This document shows positions 31,178 through 40,289 of a DNA stretch of 64,000 bases, in pieces. The notes under the pieces are model-generated. The model saw only the letters and a list, made by a program, of their open reading frames with translations, had not been told where the DNA came from and did no database searches. The translations under genes were made by a program, and so were the position numbers. The stretch comes from Aliivibrio sifiae (lineage in GTDB: Bacteria > Pseudomonadota > Gammaproteobacteria > Enterobacterales > Vibrionaceae), in the NCBI RefSeq assembly GCF_002954715.1, contig NZ_MSCP01000001.1, forward strand, positions 1,520,118-1,584,117, written 5' to 3'. Positions within the stretch are counted from its first letter, which is position 1. Every line of letters starts with the position of its first letter.

Positions 31178-34100
31178 ATGAAATCATTTTTTAACTCATT
31201 AATGACTATTTTAAAAAAGACATGGTGTTGGAGTCTACTTTGTACTTTATTCATCGCTTTACTTCTTTGCCTATTTGGTAAACATATTGCTATTGCCAAT
31301 ACCCCATTAATTGAAACCACAACAGGCAAGGTGCTTACTGTTTTTATCTGCTTACTATTATGGGGTTCATTCAATCTTACCCTTTTATGGCTAGCTAAAC
31401 GCGAAGCACAAAAAGATGAAAATAAAGAAGCGTATGAAGCAGCCCAATCAGAGCTTGCTTATATACAAGAACATACATCCACATTAAAAGAAAAACTGGA
31501 TGCCGCGATTGCCACTATAAAAAGAGCCGGATTGTATGGCAAGCTCAGCAATAACGTAAAATACCAACTTCCTTGGTACATGATTATTGGCCCTCAAAAC
31601 AGTGGCAAGACAACATTATTAGAGTGCTCAGGACTAGACTTTCCTCTTAATCAAACGGATGGTCATTACACAAGAGATATTCAAAACAGCCAGCATTGTG
31701 AATGGTATTTTGCTAATCATGCGGTATTACTTGATGCCGCTGGTCGTTTTTTTGACCTACATGAAAATGAATTAAATAAACCTATTTGGAATCGTTTTTT
31801 AAAAGCATTACACAGCAAACGTCGTCGCCGTCCACTTAATGGTGTAATTTTAACAATTGATATAACTACCCTACAATCCCCTGACGAAAGCAGTATTGAA
31901 GTACAAGCTCGCTATGTAAGAGAGCGATTACAAGAAATAAGGCATGAACTTAACTCTGATATGCCAATTTATTTCTTACTGACAAAAATGGATAAAGTCG
32001 AAGGATTCGAGCCCTTTTTCTCCTCTCTTTCTCGTGAAGAAATGGACCAAGTATTTGGAGTAACATTCAATGAAGGCGAAGGACAAAAAGCAGATAAAAT
32101 AAAACAAGAATTTGAGAAGTTAATTCTACGTATTGATTCGCAAGTCATGGCTAAATTACATGATGAACGCGACGTAATGAAACGTGCAGAATTATTACAA
32201 TTCCCAAGACAACTCAGCTTTCTTGCAGAACGTTTAGCCCTATTCTCGGAACTTGCCTTTACCAAAACACGTTATCATCAAGCTTCCCATTTACGTGGAT
32301 TATATTTAACATCAGTCCCTACCCCAATAAATACACATACAGACCCTAGCACTTCAAATATAGGGCAAAACCTAGGTATAAGCTCACGAGTATTACCTAC
32401 TTATCAACATCAACGCGGATTCTTCATTCGTAAGTTATTAGATGATGTTATCTTCCCAAATAGTGAGTTATCGACACTCAACGAGAACTATGAGAAAAGG
32501 GTTAAACTTAAAAATATTGCAATCTACGCAAGTTCATTCGCCCTAGTTATTGGTCTTGGTTCATTATGGGCAACTAGCTTTTTAAATAACCATAATAAAC
32601 AGCAGCAACTTCTTGAGCTAGCCGGTGACTATAATCAAAATATTGTTCATCTATCTCCATTAGCTCCTTCCATAGAGTTATTACCGACACTTGATGCTTT
32701 ATTAAAAGCGACACAAGTATACTCTGAAGAAGAGGACAATTTTCCAGAAAACATGGCAGGCTTACAACAAGGAAAAACGTTAAGAGTAACAACCAAAAAC
32801 GCGTATCATCAGCAATTAGTTGAATTGTTACTTCCTAAAATCACAAGTGAGCTTGAGTATCAGGTAACTAACAATCAAGATAACCGTGAATTTCTAACTC
32901 CCTCTTTGCGTGCTTATTTAATGTTAAATCTGCATGAACATTTAGATACTAGTTATTTAAAACAATGGATGGGGCTGCATTGGTCGTATATATACAGTGG
33001 TTCGGCAACAGAGCAAAGTTCATTACAGACTCACTTTTCAAACTTACTCGACATTGGTTTCGAACCCGTCTCTTTAAACGACAATTTAGTGGCAAAATCA
33101 CGCAAGTATCTTAGAGAGGCAGATACATCGGCGTTGGTTTACCAGCAATTGAAACAAGATGCGAAGGAGATGAACTTACGAGATATTAAGCTAAGCGATC
33201 ACCTTGGGCCTAATCAAAATATATTTAACCATACCAGTACGTTAATCCCCGGTTTATATACCCAAGAAGGCTATCAACGTGTATTTTTAAATAAAGGACT
33301 CGATCAAGTTAAGCAATTAATTGATGAAAATTGGGTCATCGGATTATCTAGCGATTTAAGTACAAATGAGATACGGGCACTGTATGCCGAAGTAGAAGAT
33401 CTTTATTTTCATGATTATATTCTTTATTGGAAAGAAGCCGTTGATCAACTACAAATAAAGCCAGTTAACAATATAGACGAGGCAATCCTTCAAATCGCTA
33501 ATATGACAGGATCGAGTCAACCTGTATTAAAGCTTCTGAATCTAGTTCGTGAAAACACCACGTTTATTGATCAAGCTCAACTGGCATCTAATGCCACAAA
33601 AACGACAAAGAAACTACCGATTAATACCAAGCTTAAAAAGGTTGCTTCTCTTGGTCTTCATAGTGTTGAAGAGCGCTCACAAAGTGCTAGAAAAGCGGTA
33701 AGTAATCAATTTGAACCATTAAATCTATTATTAACAGATAAAGCACAAGCGACTATACCTCTTGAGGATGCCTTGGTTGTAATCAATGAGCTAAGTGGCC
33801 GTTTATCAATGGTTAAATTCTCCCCTAACCCCGATCAAGCAGCCTTTAAAATTGCAAGAGATCGTATGCAAGGGATCCCAAACGAATTAAACGACATTCG
33901 AGTGATGGCAGAGACTCTTCCTCAACCATTACAGCAATGGTGGAAACAGATCTCAAACAACGCGTGGGGCATAACACTAAATCACTCACGAGATTACATA
34001 CAAATGGTCTACCACGATAAGGTTGTCACTCATTACGACGTCGCATTATCTGGCCGCTATCCTTTTACAAATAGTAACCAAGATGTAAACATTCCCGATT

Positions 34101-34699
34101 TTGACGAATTTTTCCAAAATGGGGGAATTCTCGATTCTTTCTTTAATGCCTATTTAGCGTCGTTCGTAAATAAACAGAAAGGAAAATTTACACAGAAAGC
34201 ATTACATGGTCATTCTCTTGGACTATCTAAATCATTTTTAAATCAATATAACTACGGTTTAACCATTCAAAGAATGTTTTATGGATCTAAAGGAAAAGAA
34301 GCCAATGTCTCTTTCCGTATTGCTCCTTTTGAATTAGATGCGAGCGCCCTTCAATCTACGTTCTATTATGGAAAGAAAAAATTTGCTTATCGTCACGGAC
34401 CAATTCAGAAAAAACGCTTTACGTGGCCTATCACGAATCAACGTCAATACGTAAGTTTTGTTCTTCAAGATTTGAGCGGCACAAAAGTAGTTAATCAACA
34501 AAATTCTGGGCCTTGGGCTTTTTTCAGAGTATTAGATAAATTCAGTGTCAATAAATACCGAGGCAATGATGTCATTAAACTCGATTTAGAAAATAAAGGG
34601 ATGAAAGCAAAATACTTAATTTACAGTGATCGCACTCCTAACCCATTTAATCGAAAAATATTAACTAATTTTTACCTTCCAAAAAGGATTAATGGATGA
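31178..34699 (+). CDS. tssM: T6SS inner-membrane protein TssM (IcmF-like)
   Basis: TssM spans the envelope and forms the core channel with TssJ and TssL. The 1173-residue protein has two N-terminal membrane segments (about 20-65), a cytoplasmic GTPase-like domain with Walker A GPQNSGKTTLLEC and switch-like VLLDAAGRFF, a third membrane segment (about 447-467), and a large periplasmic C-terminal part with the TssJ-contacting region. It overlaps the phosphatase gene by four bases. The Walker A Lys is present, so NTP binding is plausible. Confidence 0.94.
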   Translation: MKSFFNSLMTILKKTWCWSLLCTLFIALLLCLFGKHIAIANTPLIETTTGKVLTVFICLLLWGSFNLTLLWLAKREAQKDENKEAYEAAQSELAYIQEHTSTLKEKLDAAIATIKRAGLYGKLSNNVKYQLPWYMIIGPQNSGKTTLLECSGLDFPLNQTDGHYTRDIQNSQHCEWYFANHAVLLDAAGRFFDLHENELNKPIWNRFLKALHSKRRRRPLNGVILTIDITTLQSPDESSIEVQARYVRERLQEIRHELNSDMPIYFLLTKMDKVEGFEPFFSSLSREEMDQVFGVTFNEGEGQKADKIKQEFEKLILRIDSQVMAKLHDERDVMKRAELLQFPRQLSFLAERLALFSELAFTKTRYHQASHLRGLYLTSVPTPINTHTDPSTSNIGQNLGISSRVLPTYQHQRGFFIRKLLDDVIFPNSELSTLNENYEKRVKLKNIAIYASSFALVIGLGSLWATSFLNNHNKQQQLLELAGDYNQNIVHLSPLAPSIELLPTLDALLKATQVYSEEEDNFPENMAGLQQGKTLRVTTKNAYHQQLVELLLPKITSELEYQVTNNQDNREFLTPSLRAYLMLNLHEHLDTSYLKQWMGLHWSYIYSGSATEQSSLQTHFSNLLDIGFEPVSLNDNLVAKSRKYLREADTSALVYQQLKQDAKEMNLRDIKLSDHLGPNQNIFNHTSTLIPGLYTQEGYQRVFLNKGLDQVKQLIDENWVIGLSSDLSTNEIRALYAEVEDLYFHDYILYWKEAVDQLQIKPVNNIDEAILQIANMTGSSQPVLKLLNLVRENTTFIDQAQLASNATKTTKKLPINTKLKKVASLGLHSVEERSQSARKAVSNQFEPLNLLLTDKAQATIPLEDALVVINELSGRLSMVKFSPNPDQAAFKIARDRMQGIPNELNDIRVMAETLPQPLQQWWKQISNNAWGITLNHSRDYIQMVYHDKVVTHYDVALSGRYPFTNSNQDVNIPDFDEFFQNGGILDSFFNAYLASFVNKQKGKFTQKALHGHSLGLSKSFLNQYNYGLTIQRMFYGSKGKEANVSFRIAPFELDASALQSTFYYGKKKFAYRHGPIQKKRFTWPITNQRQYVSFVLQDLSGTKVVNQQNSGPWAFFRVLDKFSVNKYRGNDVIKLDLENKGMKAKYLIYSDRTPNPFNRKILTNFYLPKRING

Positions 34700-35367
34700 G
34701 CCAGCAATTTCAAACGGCTCACTTCTCAGAAGAGGGAAAGGTAAGGGACAAAAATGAAGACGCTATTTTGTCCTTTACCGAACAAGGGATCTGGATTGTT
34801 GCTGATGGCATGGGTGGATATGAGTATGGAGAGATAGCCAGCAATATGATCACTGATGCTTTTCAATCTGAATTATTATATGGAACGATAGAACAAAAAA
34901 TTGAAAAAGCAAAACGAATGTTATGTAAAGTTAACCATCACTTAAGTCAAGAAAAGACTCTATCTCACAGTGCCGTTATTGGTAGTACTGTGTGTATGCT
35001 TATTGCTCATAATGGGCACATTGCTTGTCTTTGGGCTGGGGATTCTCGCTGTTATCTCTTTCGTCATAATAAGCTTTATCAAATTTCACAAGATCATACT
35101 CGTGAACAAAACGGTAGAGAGGCACTAACCCAGGCAATCGGCATGGGTCATGACCTCTCGATTGAGCACTGTATTGTCCCCTTACAGCATCAAGATACTT
35201 TTTTGCTCTCTAGTGATGGTGTACATAAATATCTTGCTAATACCATGATAGAAGCCTGTATGGCACTGCCTAGCGCATTAAAAGGATGTTATCACTTAAA
35301 AGAACAAGTCTTACTTACTGAAGCAAACGACAATTTATCAGCAATTATGATTAAGGCGAATAGATGA
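34696..35367 (+). CDS. PP2C-type protein phosphatase (PppA-like)
   Basis: This 223-residue phosphatase should reverse threonine phosphorylation of the FHA protein and switch T6SS assembly off. The metal-binding motifs are VRDKNEDAIL, IVADGMGGYEYGE, WAGDSRCYLF, SSDGVHKYL and EANDNLSAI. It overlaps both tssM and the kinase gene by four bases, so phosphatase and kinase should be made together. Confidence 0.9.
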   Translation: MSQQFQTAHFSEEGKVRDKNEDAILSFTEQGIWIVADGMGGYEYGEIASNMITDAFQSELLYGTIEQKIEKAKRMLCKVNHHLSQEKTLSHSAVIGSTVCMLIAHNGHIACLWAGDSRCYLFRHNKLYQISQDHTREQNGREALTQAIGMGHDLSIEHCIVPLQHQDTFLLSSDGVHKYLANTMIEACMALPSALKGCYHLKEQVLLTEANDNLSAIMIKANR

Positions 35368-36326
35368 CTGAAATGAATATTAACCATTTCCTTTCTGATG
35401 AATCTGAATTTAACAATGAAGATTCATCTTCTAAAAAAGCGCCTTTAAAACCCATTCCAAAAATCATTAATGGCCGTTATAAAATAAAACGCGTATTAGG
35501 TGTCGGTGGGATGGGAATTGTTTATCAAGTAGATGACTTATTATTAAAAAGTATAGGATTGGAACAATATGAATTCGCTATAAAAGTATTAAATAGTGAA
35601 TCCGCTGAATTTAATGATGCAGATTTACTTTTAGTTAATGAGTACTTACAAGCAAATCAATTACAACACCCTAACATTGTCCCAATACAGCACTTAGCAT
35701 TATGTGAAGAATCACAGCGAGGGTTTCTGGTAATGCCAATGATTAAAGGTGAATTACTGTCTTTATTACTCGACTCTCCCTTTGAAGATATTCCTGACGA
35801 GGCTCGTTTAAAATATGCTTTTATATTAATAAATTGTTTACTTCACTGCCACAAACGAGGCGTTATCCATGGTGATTTAAAACCCAGTAATATTCTTATT
35901 TCTAACAATAATGAGCTACATCTTTTTGATTTCAGTATCAGTCGAAATATAGACCCTGATAAAAATAATTTTGCGATTAACTTTAATCAAGTTCATGCAT
36001 GGAGTGGCGATTATGCGGCACCAGAAGTACTTCAAGGTAATGCTCCAACCATAAAGAGCGATCTTTATTCACTTTCAATCTTACTCTATAAGCTCTTACT
36101 CCGAACTCATCCTTATCAACAAAAAGAAAACACTGTAGAGACAAGAACAAAGGAGCAACAAAAGATACATAAATTACTTCTTCAAGCAATGGGGCCAGTA
36201 CCTGCTGAAAGGCATTTAAATTTTAAAGTCTTAATTTCTGTCTTTAAAGAAATTAAAAATAAGCAAAATACAGAAAAGAAAAAACCACTATTACAAAAAG
36301 TGACTTCCGTATTTTCACGACATTAG
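35364..36326 (+). CDS. Serine/threonine protein kinase (PpkA-like)
   Basis: This 320-residue Hanks-type kinase should phosphorylate the FHA protein. The Gly-rich loop is VLGVGGMGIVYQV, the catalytic Lys lies in FAIKVLNS, and the catalytic loop is VIHGDLKPSNIL. The metal-binding DFG is replaced by DFS (LFDFSISRN), with Asp retained. No membrane segment or periplasmic sensor domain follows, unlike P. aeruginosa PpkA, so the trigger must be sensed differently. It is the last gene of the cluster. Confidence 0.87.
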   Translation: MTEMNINHFLSDESEFNNEDSSSKKAPLKPIPKIINGRYKIKRVLGVGGMGIVYQVDDLLLKSIGLEQYEFAIKVLNSESAEFNDADLLLVNEYLQANQLQHPNIVPIQHLALCEESQRGFLVMPMIKGELLSLLLDSPFEDIPDEARLKYAFILINCLLHCHKRGVIHGDLKPSNILISNNNELHLFDFSISRNIDPDKNNFAINFNQVHAWSGDYAAPEVLQGNAPTIKSDLYSLSILLYKLLLRTHPYQQKENTVETRTKEQQKIHKLLLQAMGPVPAERHLNFKVLISVFKEIKNKQNTEKKKPLLQKVTSVFSRH

Positions 36327-36353
36327 AATGGATAATAGCGATATAGATTACCA

Positions 36354-38246
36354 CTATGCAATTTGTTCCATTTCCGCAGAGGTAAAACAAGAGATCTGAT
36401 TACGGCCTGATGTTTTAGATTCATAAAGCGCAAGATCAGCACGTTTATAGCTTGATTCACTATTGGTACAAATATCCGTCAAGCCACCACTGATCGTGAT
36501 TTTCGCGCCATCATATAAATTTATAGCCACTCGTAAGCGGTTTAAAATAACATCCGCTTCTTTTAGTGTGGTATTAGGAAAAATAATAGCAAACTCTTCA
36601 CCACCAATACGAGAAACAAAATCAGACTCTCTGCTTTCAGAATTCAAAATTCTACCGACTTGAGTAATTACTTTATCGCCAACATCATGTCCATATTCAT
36701 CATTTATTCTTTTAAAATGGTCAATATCAACAATCGCTAAACAAGATTTACCTACGTTACTTTTAGTTCTTTCTTCATCAACAATAGCTAAAAATTCACT
36801 TTCAAATTTACGGCGGTTCCAACATTGAGTCAGCATATCTTTCTCACTCAATTCTCTTAAGCAATTTTCTAGTTCTTTTCGGGCAGTAATATCAACAAAT
36901 GACGCAATGAAATACTCCATTTTACCATCGTAATTACAAATCGCTTGAATGCGTAATATTTCGGTCAATAACGTTCCATCTTTTCTTTTGTTCGTTATCT
37001 CACCTTCCCACAATCCATCAGCTTGAATCGTTTCCCACATTGAAGAGTAAAAACTTTTTTTGTGTTTTCCTGACTTAAATATTGATGGCAATAACCCTAG
37101 CACTTCATGTTCTTCCCAGCCACTTAAACGGGTGAACTCTTCATTTACCTTAATGATACGGTTATTTTTATCGGTAATAACAATGGCTGACATCCCATTT
37201 AATGCAGCCAAGGCTAATTGACTTTCCAAACTAGTCGTTCTGTGCTTTGCAATATAACGCGCTATCAATACCGATATAAAGATAATAACGATCATTGCCA
37301 TTATTGATTCATAAATAATAAACGTTAATTTATGATCTAAATTTGTCACGGTTAAGGTATTAGGGCTGCTCAATATCAAATAGAATGAACGGCTTGCAAA
37401 GTCACCATCAAATTCCACTTTTATAAATGAATAAGCACTTTCTTTATCTGAATATACACCGGAGTTTTGTGATTTTATACTTTCCCATAGCTTAGGGTTC
37501 TCAATGGATAAATTATATTTTTTCCGTTCAGAAATAAGGTGTCCTAATGTTTTATTCGTATCTTTTGAAGCAAGGTAATATCCTTCTTCATTAACGAACT
37601 CAACAATATCTCCACCTTCTAATGAATCTTCCAATTGCGAAACAATCTCATAGATATTTAGATTGAAAAACAAATATCCTTTTCGTTCATCACCGACTTC
37701 AACTGGAGTAAAAATACGTAATGAAGGACTAGGAGGTAGAACAACCTCGCCATGCTCTACTTCTAAATCAATACCAAAAAAACCTAATTCATCTGCTTCA
37801 AGTGCTTGTGCATAAAGAAAGTAATCTCGCTGTGATTTATCTTGAAGTTGATGTATTGAAGTAATACGTATTTGAGAATTCTGCTCATCAAGACGAGAAA
37901 TTTCTTTTCCATCAATGCCAATAAAGCGGATCTGAGAAATATATGAATAGTTTGTCGCAGTTAGTGACCAAAGAGATTCTAATAATGCTCTATTTTTTGT
38001 AGAGGGATCTTGTATAAATTGCAACAGCATTCTGTTATCGGATAATAACTTTAAAGATGTTCCTAATTCAGAAGCAATTGAATAAATTTCTTTTTGACTA
38101 AAGTTTAATTGATGCTTAGCTGTATTTTGTCTTTGATATTGAATGGCATTTAATTCTGTATGGTACAATCCCCAAAAATAGAACACAGGTGTGATACCAA
38201 TCAATAAGATAGTAACAATAAAATATTTTATTTGTTTATAAATCAT
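36354..38246 (-). CDS. Membrane-bound PAS-GGDEF diguanylate cyclase
   Basis: This is a c-di-GMP synthase regulated by an extracytoplasmic signal. Two membrane segments (about 5-25 and 310-330 in this numbering) flank a roughly 280-residue periplasmic Cache-type sensor. A PAS domain follows (ALNGMSAIVITDKNNRIIKVN, TRLSGWEEHEVLG) with a PAC-type tail, then the GGDEF domain with RIGGEEFAIIF (active GGEEF variant). No RxxD inhibitory site is evident before it. I prefer the start MIYKQIKYF at 38246; the frame is open to an ATG at 38282. It faces the T6SS cluster tail to tail. Confidence 0.88.
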   Translation of the reverse strand: MIYKQIKYFIVTILLIGITPVFYFWGLYHTELNAIQYQRQNTAKHQLNFSQKEIYSIASELGTSLKLLSDNRMLLQFIQDPSTKNRALLESLWSLTATNYSYISQIRFIGIDGKEISRLDEQNSQIRITSIHQLQDKSQRDYFLYAQALEADELGFFGIDLEVEHGEVVLPPSPSLRIFTPVEVGDERKGYLFFNLNIYEIVSQLEDSLEGGDIVEFVNEEGYYLASKDTNKTLGHLISERKKYNLSIENPKLWESIKSQNSGVYSDKESAYSFIKVEFDGDFASRSFYLILSSPNTLTVTNLDHKLTFIIYESIMAMIVIIFISVLIARYIAKHRTTSLESQLALAALNGMSAIVITDKNNRIIKVNEEFTRLSGWEEHEVLGLLPSIFKSGKHKKSFYSSMWETIQADGLWEGEITNKRKDGTLLTEILRIQAICNYDGKMEYFIASFVDITARKELENCLRELSEKDMLTQCWNRRKFESEFLAIVDEERTKSNVGKSCLAIVDIDHFKRINDEYGHDVGDKVITQVGRILNSESRESDFVSRIGGEEFAIIFPNTTLKEADVILNRLRVAINLYDGAKITISGGLTDICTNSESSYKRADLALYESKTSGRNQISCFTSAEMEQIA

Positions 38247-38458
38247 ACAACCATTCAAAATGCCAATTTTTACCACTGGCATTCTATCAAATTAACATAA
38301 TTAATTAGTGATCTCGCTCTAATTGTTCATGTGAATATGTTGTATAATTAGAGAGTTTTATTGACGTCATTTATATGACGTTAAAATAACAAAGATTAAA
38401 TATATAACATGATGCGAATATCATTAATTTCATAAATAAGATCGGATATCTAATTAAA

Positions 38459-39212
38459 CTAAAAATCGTAATTTAAACTAATCGTACTGTAAATCTCATC
38501 ATGAGCTTTACCGCTCGCAACAACGCTATTATAAATATATTCAGCATCAATCATTAGAGATAAACTTTCCATTAATTTATTTTTTAAATATCCATGCGTT
38601 GTAGTTGTCGTATTTGAATCACCATAATCCATACGGACTCCACCACCAATTTCTAGCCCATCCGTAATTTTACTGTCCCCTTCAATAAAGATATTCGCAA
38701 TCATTTCATCTTCTGAATGATTTGGCAGATCATCATCAAAACGTTGACGTTTAGAATAACGATAACCAGGACCAGCACCAATATCTAGTGATGCTTTCTC
38801 TGAGTCAATAAGATTAGCACCAAAACCACTTACCAATAAAATTTGCTCTCGATAAGTAGCAAACTGGTCATGTTCATATTTTGCATTACCAAAAATAAAA
38901 AAGGTTTCTGACATATCGTATTTCAGATCATACGTGGTTTTATTTTTATTCGTTCCATCATCACTGTCATTCCCTCTTGTATAATACGTAGAAAATGCTG
39001 CTGTATGATGCCATAGTTGCTCTTCGTATTTTAAAGTCACTCCTGAATTAACCGACATTGATGTTTCATCTGTTTTTGTATAGATAAAACCCACTTTCGC
39101 GTCACCACTAAACTCACCAGAGGCAGTACTATCTTCATCTTTAGCCATCGTTGAAAAACTCAATAATGTAAGCGTAGATAATTAAAGAGACAATGACAGG
39201 TAATTTAGACAT
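38459..39212 (-). pseudogene. DUF481 (YdiY-like) outer-membrane protein with frameshifted signal peptide
   Basis: The mature part is an intact DUF481 beta-barrel of about 230 residues ending SLNYDF with a C-terminal Phe. Translation from the only good start (ATG at 39212 after GGAAG) gives MSKLPVIVSL and then leaves frame; one base too many near 39178-39186 shifts the signal peptide. Removing one A restores a continuous signal peptide (MSKLPVIVSL then LSTLTLLSFSTMA) joined to the mature protein KDEDSTAS. Without that correction only a protein lacking a signal peptide (from 39163) can be made. This may be a real mutation, a phase-variable site, or a sequencing error. Confidence 0.7.
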
Positions 39213-39385
39213 GTGCTTCCTTAACTAAAAATAAAATAAATCTCATTATAGCTAATTCTCATAAACAGAATAATAAACCCACTCTAACGTATTACATTTA
39301 AGACACATGGAATTACGTAATGTTACCGAAATTGAACGCAGCCGTTTGTTTATTAATCACTTAGCATCTTTTTTATTATTTTCTC

Positions 39386-39414
39386 TTGCAATCTAAATGA
39401 GCATGTTCAATAAT
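39386..39414 (+). promoter_or_regulatory. Promoter of ffs
   Basis: TTGCAA, a 17-base spacer and AATAAT form a sigma-70 promoter. It is followed by a GC-rich discriminator (CGCTCTCG), as in stringently controlled stable-RNA promoters. It predicts a 5' leader of about 25 bases on the precursor, consistent with the RNase P-processed 4.5S precursor of E. coli. Confidence 0.7.
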
Positions 39415-39444
39415 CGCTCTCGTTCTACGGAACAACAGAATCTA

Positions 39445-39553
39445 TGGAGGCCCTGGTCCTCCCGCAACACTAACTCGTGAACTCGGTCAGGCCTGGAAGG
39501 GAGCAGCCGCAGCGGGCGACGTGTGTGCCGGGATGTGGCTGGGGCTTCCACCC
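39445..39553 (+). ncRNA. ffs: 4.5S RNA of the signal recognition particle
   Basis: This is the small bacterial SRP RNA that binds Ffh and targets membrane proteins. The conserved tip region GGTCAGGCCTGGAAGGGAGC is present, and GTGTGCCGGGATGTGGCTG matches the E. coli descending strand. The 5' TGGAGGCCC pairs with the 3' GGGGCTTCCA, closing a hairpin of about 109 bases with CCC at the 3' end. The gene is intact although a tnsABC element sits directly against its 3' end; ffs is a known attachment site for some Tn7-like/CRISPR-associated transposons. Confidence 0.95.
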
Positions 39554-39562
39554 AACTGACGC

Positions 39563-39625
39563 TTGCAAAATTACTCTGCATAAATTGCAAAGAAGTCTAC
39601 AAATTTGCAAAATAAGCTCGCATAA
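39563..39625 (+). repeat. Three TnsB-site-like repeats at the ffs-proximal end of the tnsABC element
   Basis: Three direct repeats begin TTGCAAA at 39563, 39585 and 39605, spaced 22 and 20 bases. The first and third share 17 of 21 positions (TTGCAAAATxAxCTCxGCATAA-like); the middle one is more diverged. Their position between ffs and tnsA fits a transposon end. The exact terminus is unclear: the sequence just after ffs reads TGACGC rather than the usual TGT. Confidence 0.65.
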
Positions 39626-39635
39626 CCTACCTTTA

Positions 39636-39651
39636 GTTGTAAGTTTACAAC
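39636..39651 (+). promoter_or_regulatory. Palindromic operator-like site upstream of tnsA
   Basis: GTTGTAAGTTTACAAC is a 7-bp perfect inverted repeat with a 2-base spacer, lying 15 bases before the tnsA start. It could be a repressor site controlling tnsABC, either self-encoded or bound by a lost regulator. This is inferred from symmetry alone. Confidence 0.4.
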
Positions 39652-39666
39652 ATGAAGGTGAATACC

Positions 39667-40287
39667 ATGTACATTCGTACACTAAAACAATCTCAAGTAA
39701 AAAACATTAGTAAATTTATGAGCCTGAAGAATGATTTAATCATTCGTACAGAGTCTATGCTTGAATTTGATATGTGCTTTCATCTTGAATATTCTCCTGA
39801 TGTTGTTAGCTTTGAATCTCAACCTCAAGGGTTTCACTATGAACATCAAGGAAAACGCCTCCCCTACACTCCAGACTTTCTCATTACACATTCATCTGGG
39901 CTGCAACAATTACTTGAAGTCAAACCTCTTTCTAAAACCCAACGTCCCGATTTTCAATCAAAATTCATCCAAAAACAGCAAGTAGCCCAGAAGTTAAATC
40001 TTTCATTAATTCTTATTACCGAAAAGCAAATTAGAACAGGTCATTTACTCAATAATTTTAAGCTTTTACATAGATACTCTGGACTACATAGTATTTCTGC
40101 TACTCAAAAGGCAATTATCAACCTCATTCAGAAAGTAAATAAAATTCAAATTAATCAAATTGCAAACAGCTTAAATATTAGTGACGGAGAGGCATTAACA
40201 GGTGTTTTAAGTTGGCTATCAAAAGGGGCACTTCAAACCGATTACTCAAATGAAGCGATAAATGGCAACTCATATGTGTGGTTATAA
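39667..40287 (+). CDS. tnsA: Tn7-like transposase endonuclease subunit TnsA
   Basis: TnsA cuts the 5' ends of the transposon, allowing cut-and-paste movement with TnsB. The product from ATG 39667 has 206 residues. The nuclease pattern is visible: Glu in ESMLEFDMCFHLEYS, Asp in YTPDFLI and the Q/E-x-K type LLEVKP. A C-terminal winged-helix-like region follows. I choose 39667 rather than 39652 because AAGGTG lies at ideal spacing before it. The size matches TnsA of type I-F3 CRISPR-associated transposons more closely than Tn7 TnsA (273). Confidence 0.88.
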   Translation: MYIRTLKQSQVKNISKFMSLKNDLIIRTESMLEFDMCFHLEYSPDVVSFESQPQGFHYEHQGKRLPYTPDFLITHSSGLQQLLEVKPLSKTQRPDFQSKFIQKQQVAQKLNLSLILITEKQIRTGHLLNNFKLLHRYSGLHSISATQKAIINLIQKVNKIQINQIANSLNISDGEALTGVLSWLSKGALQTDYSNEAINGNSYVWL

Positions 40288-40289
40288 CG

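Noticed and set aside
39563-39625. CRISPR array
   Set aside because: The three TTGCAAA repeats are short, degenerate and contiguous without unique spacers. They fit transposase-binding sites next to tnsA.
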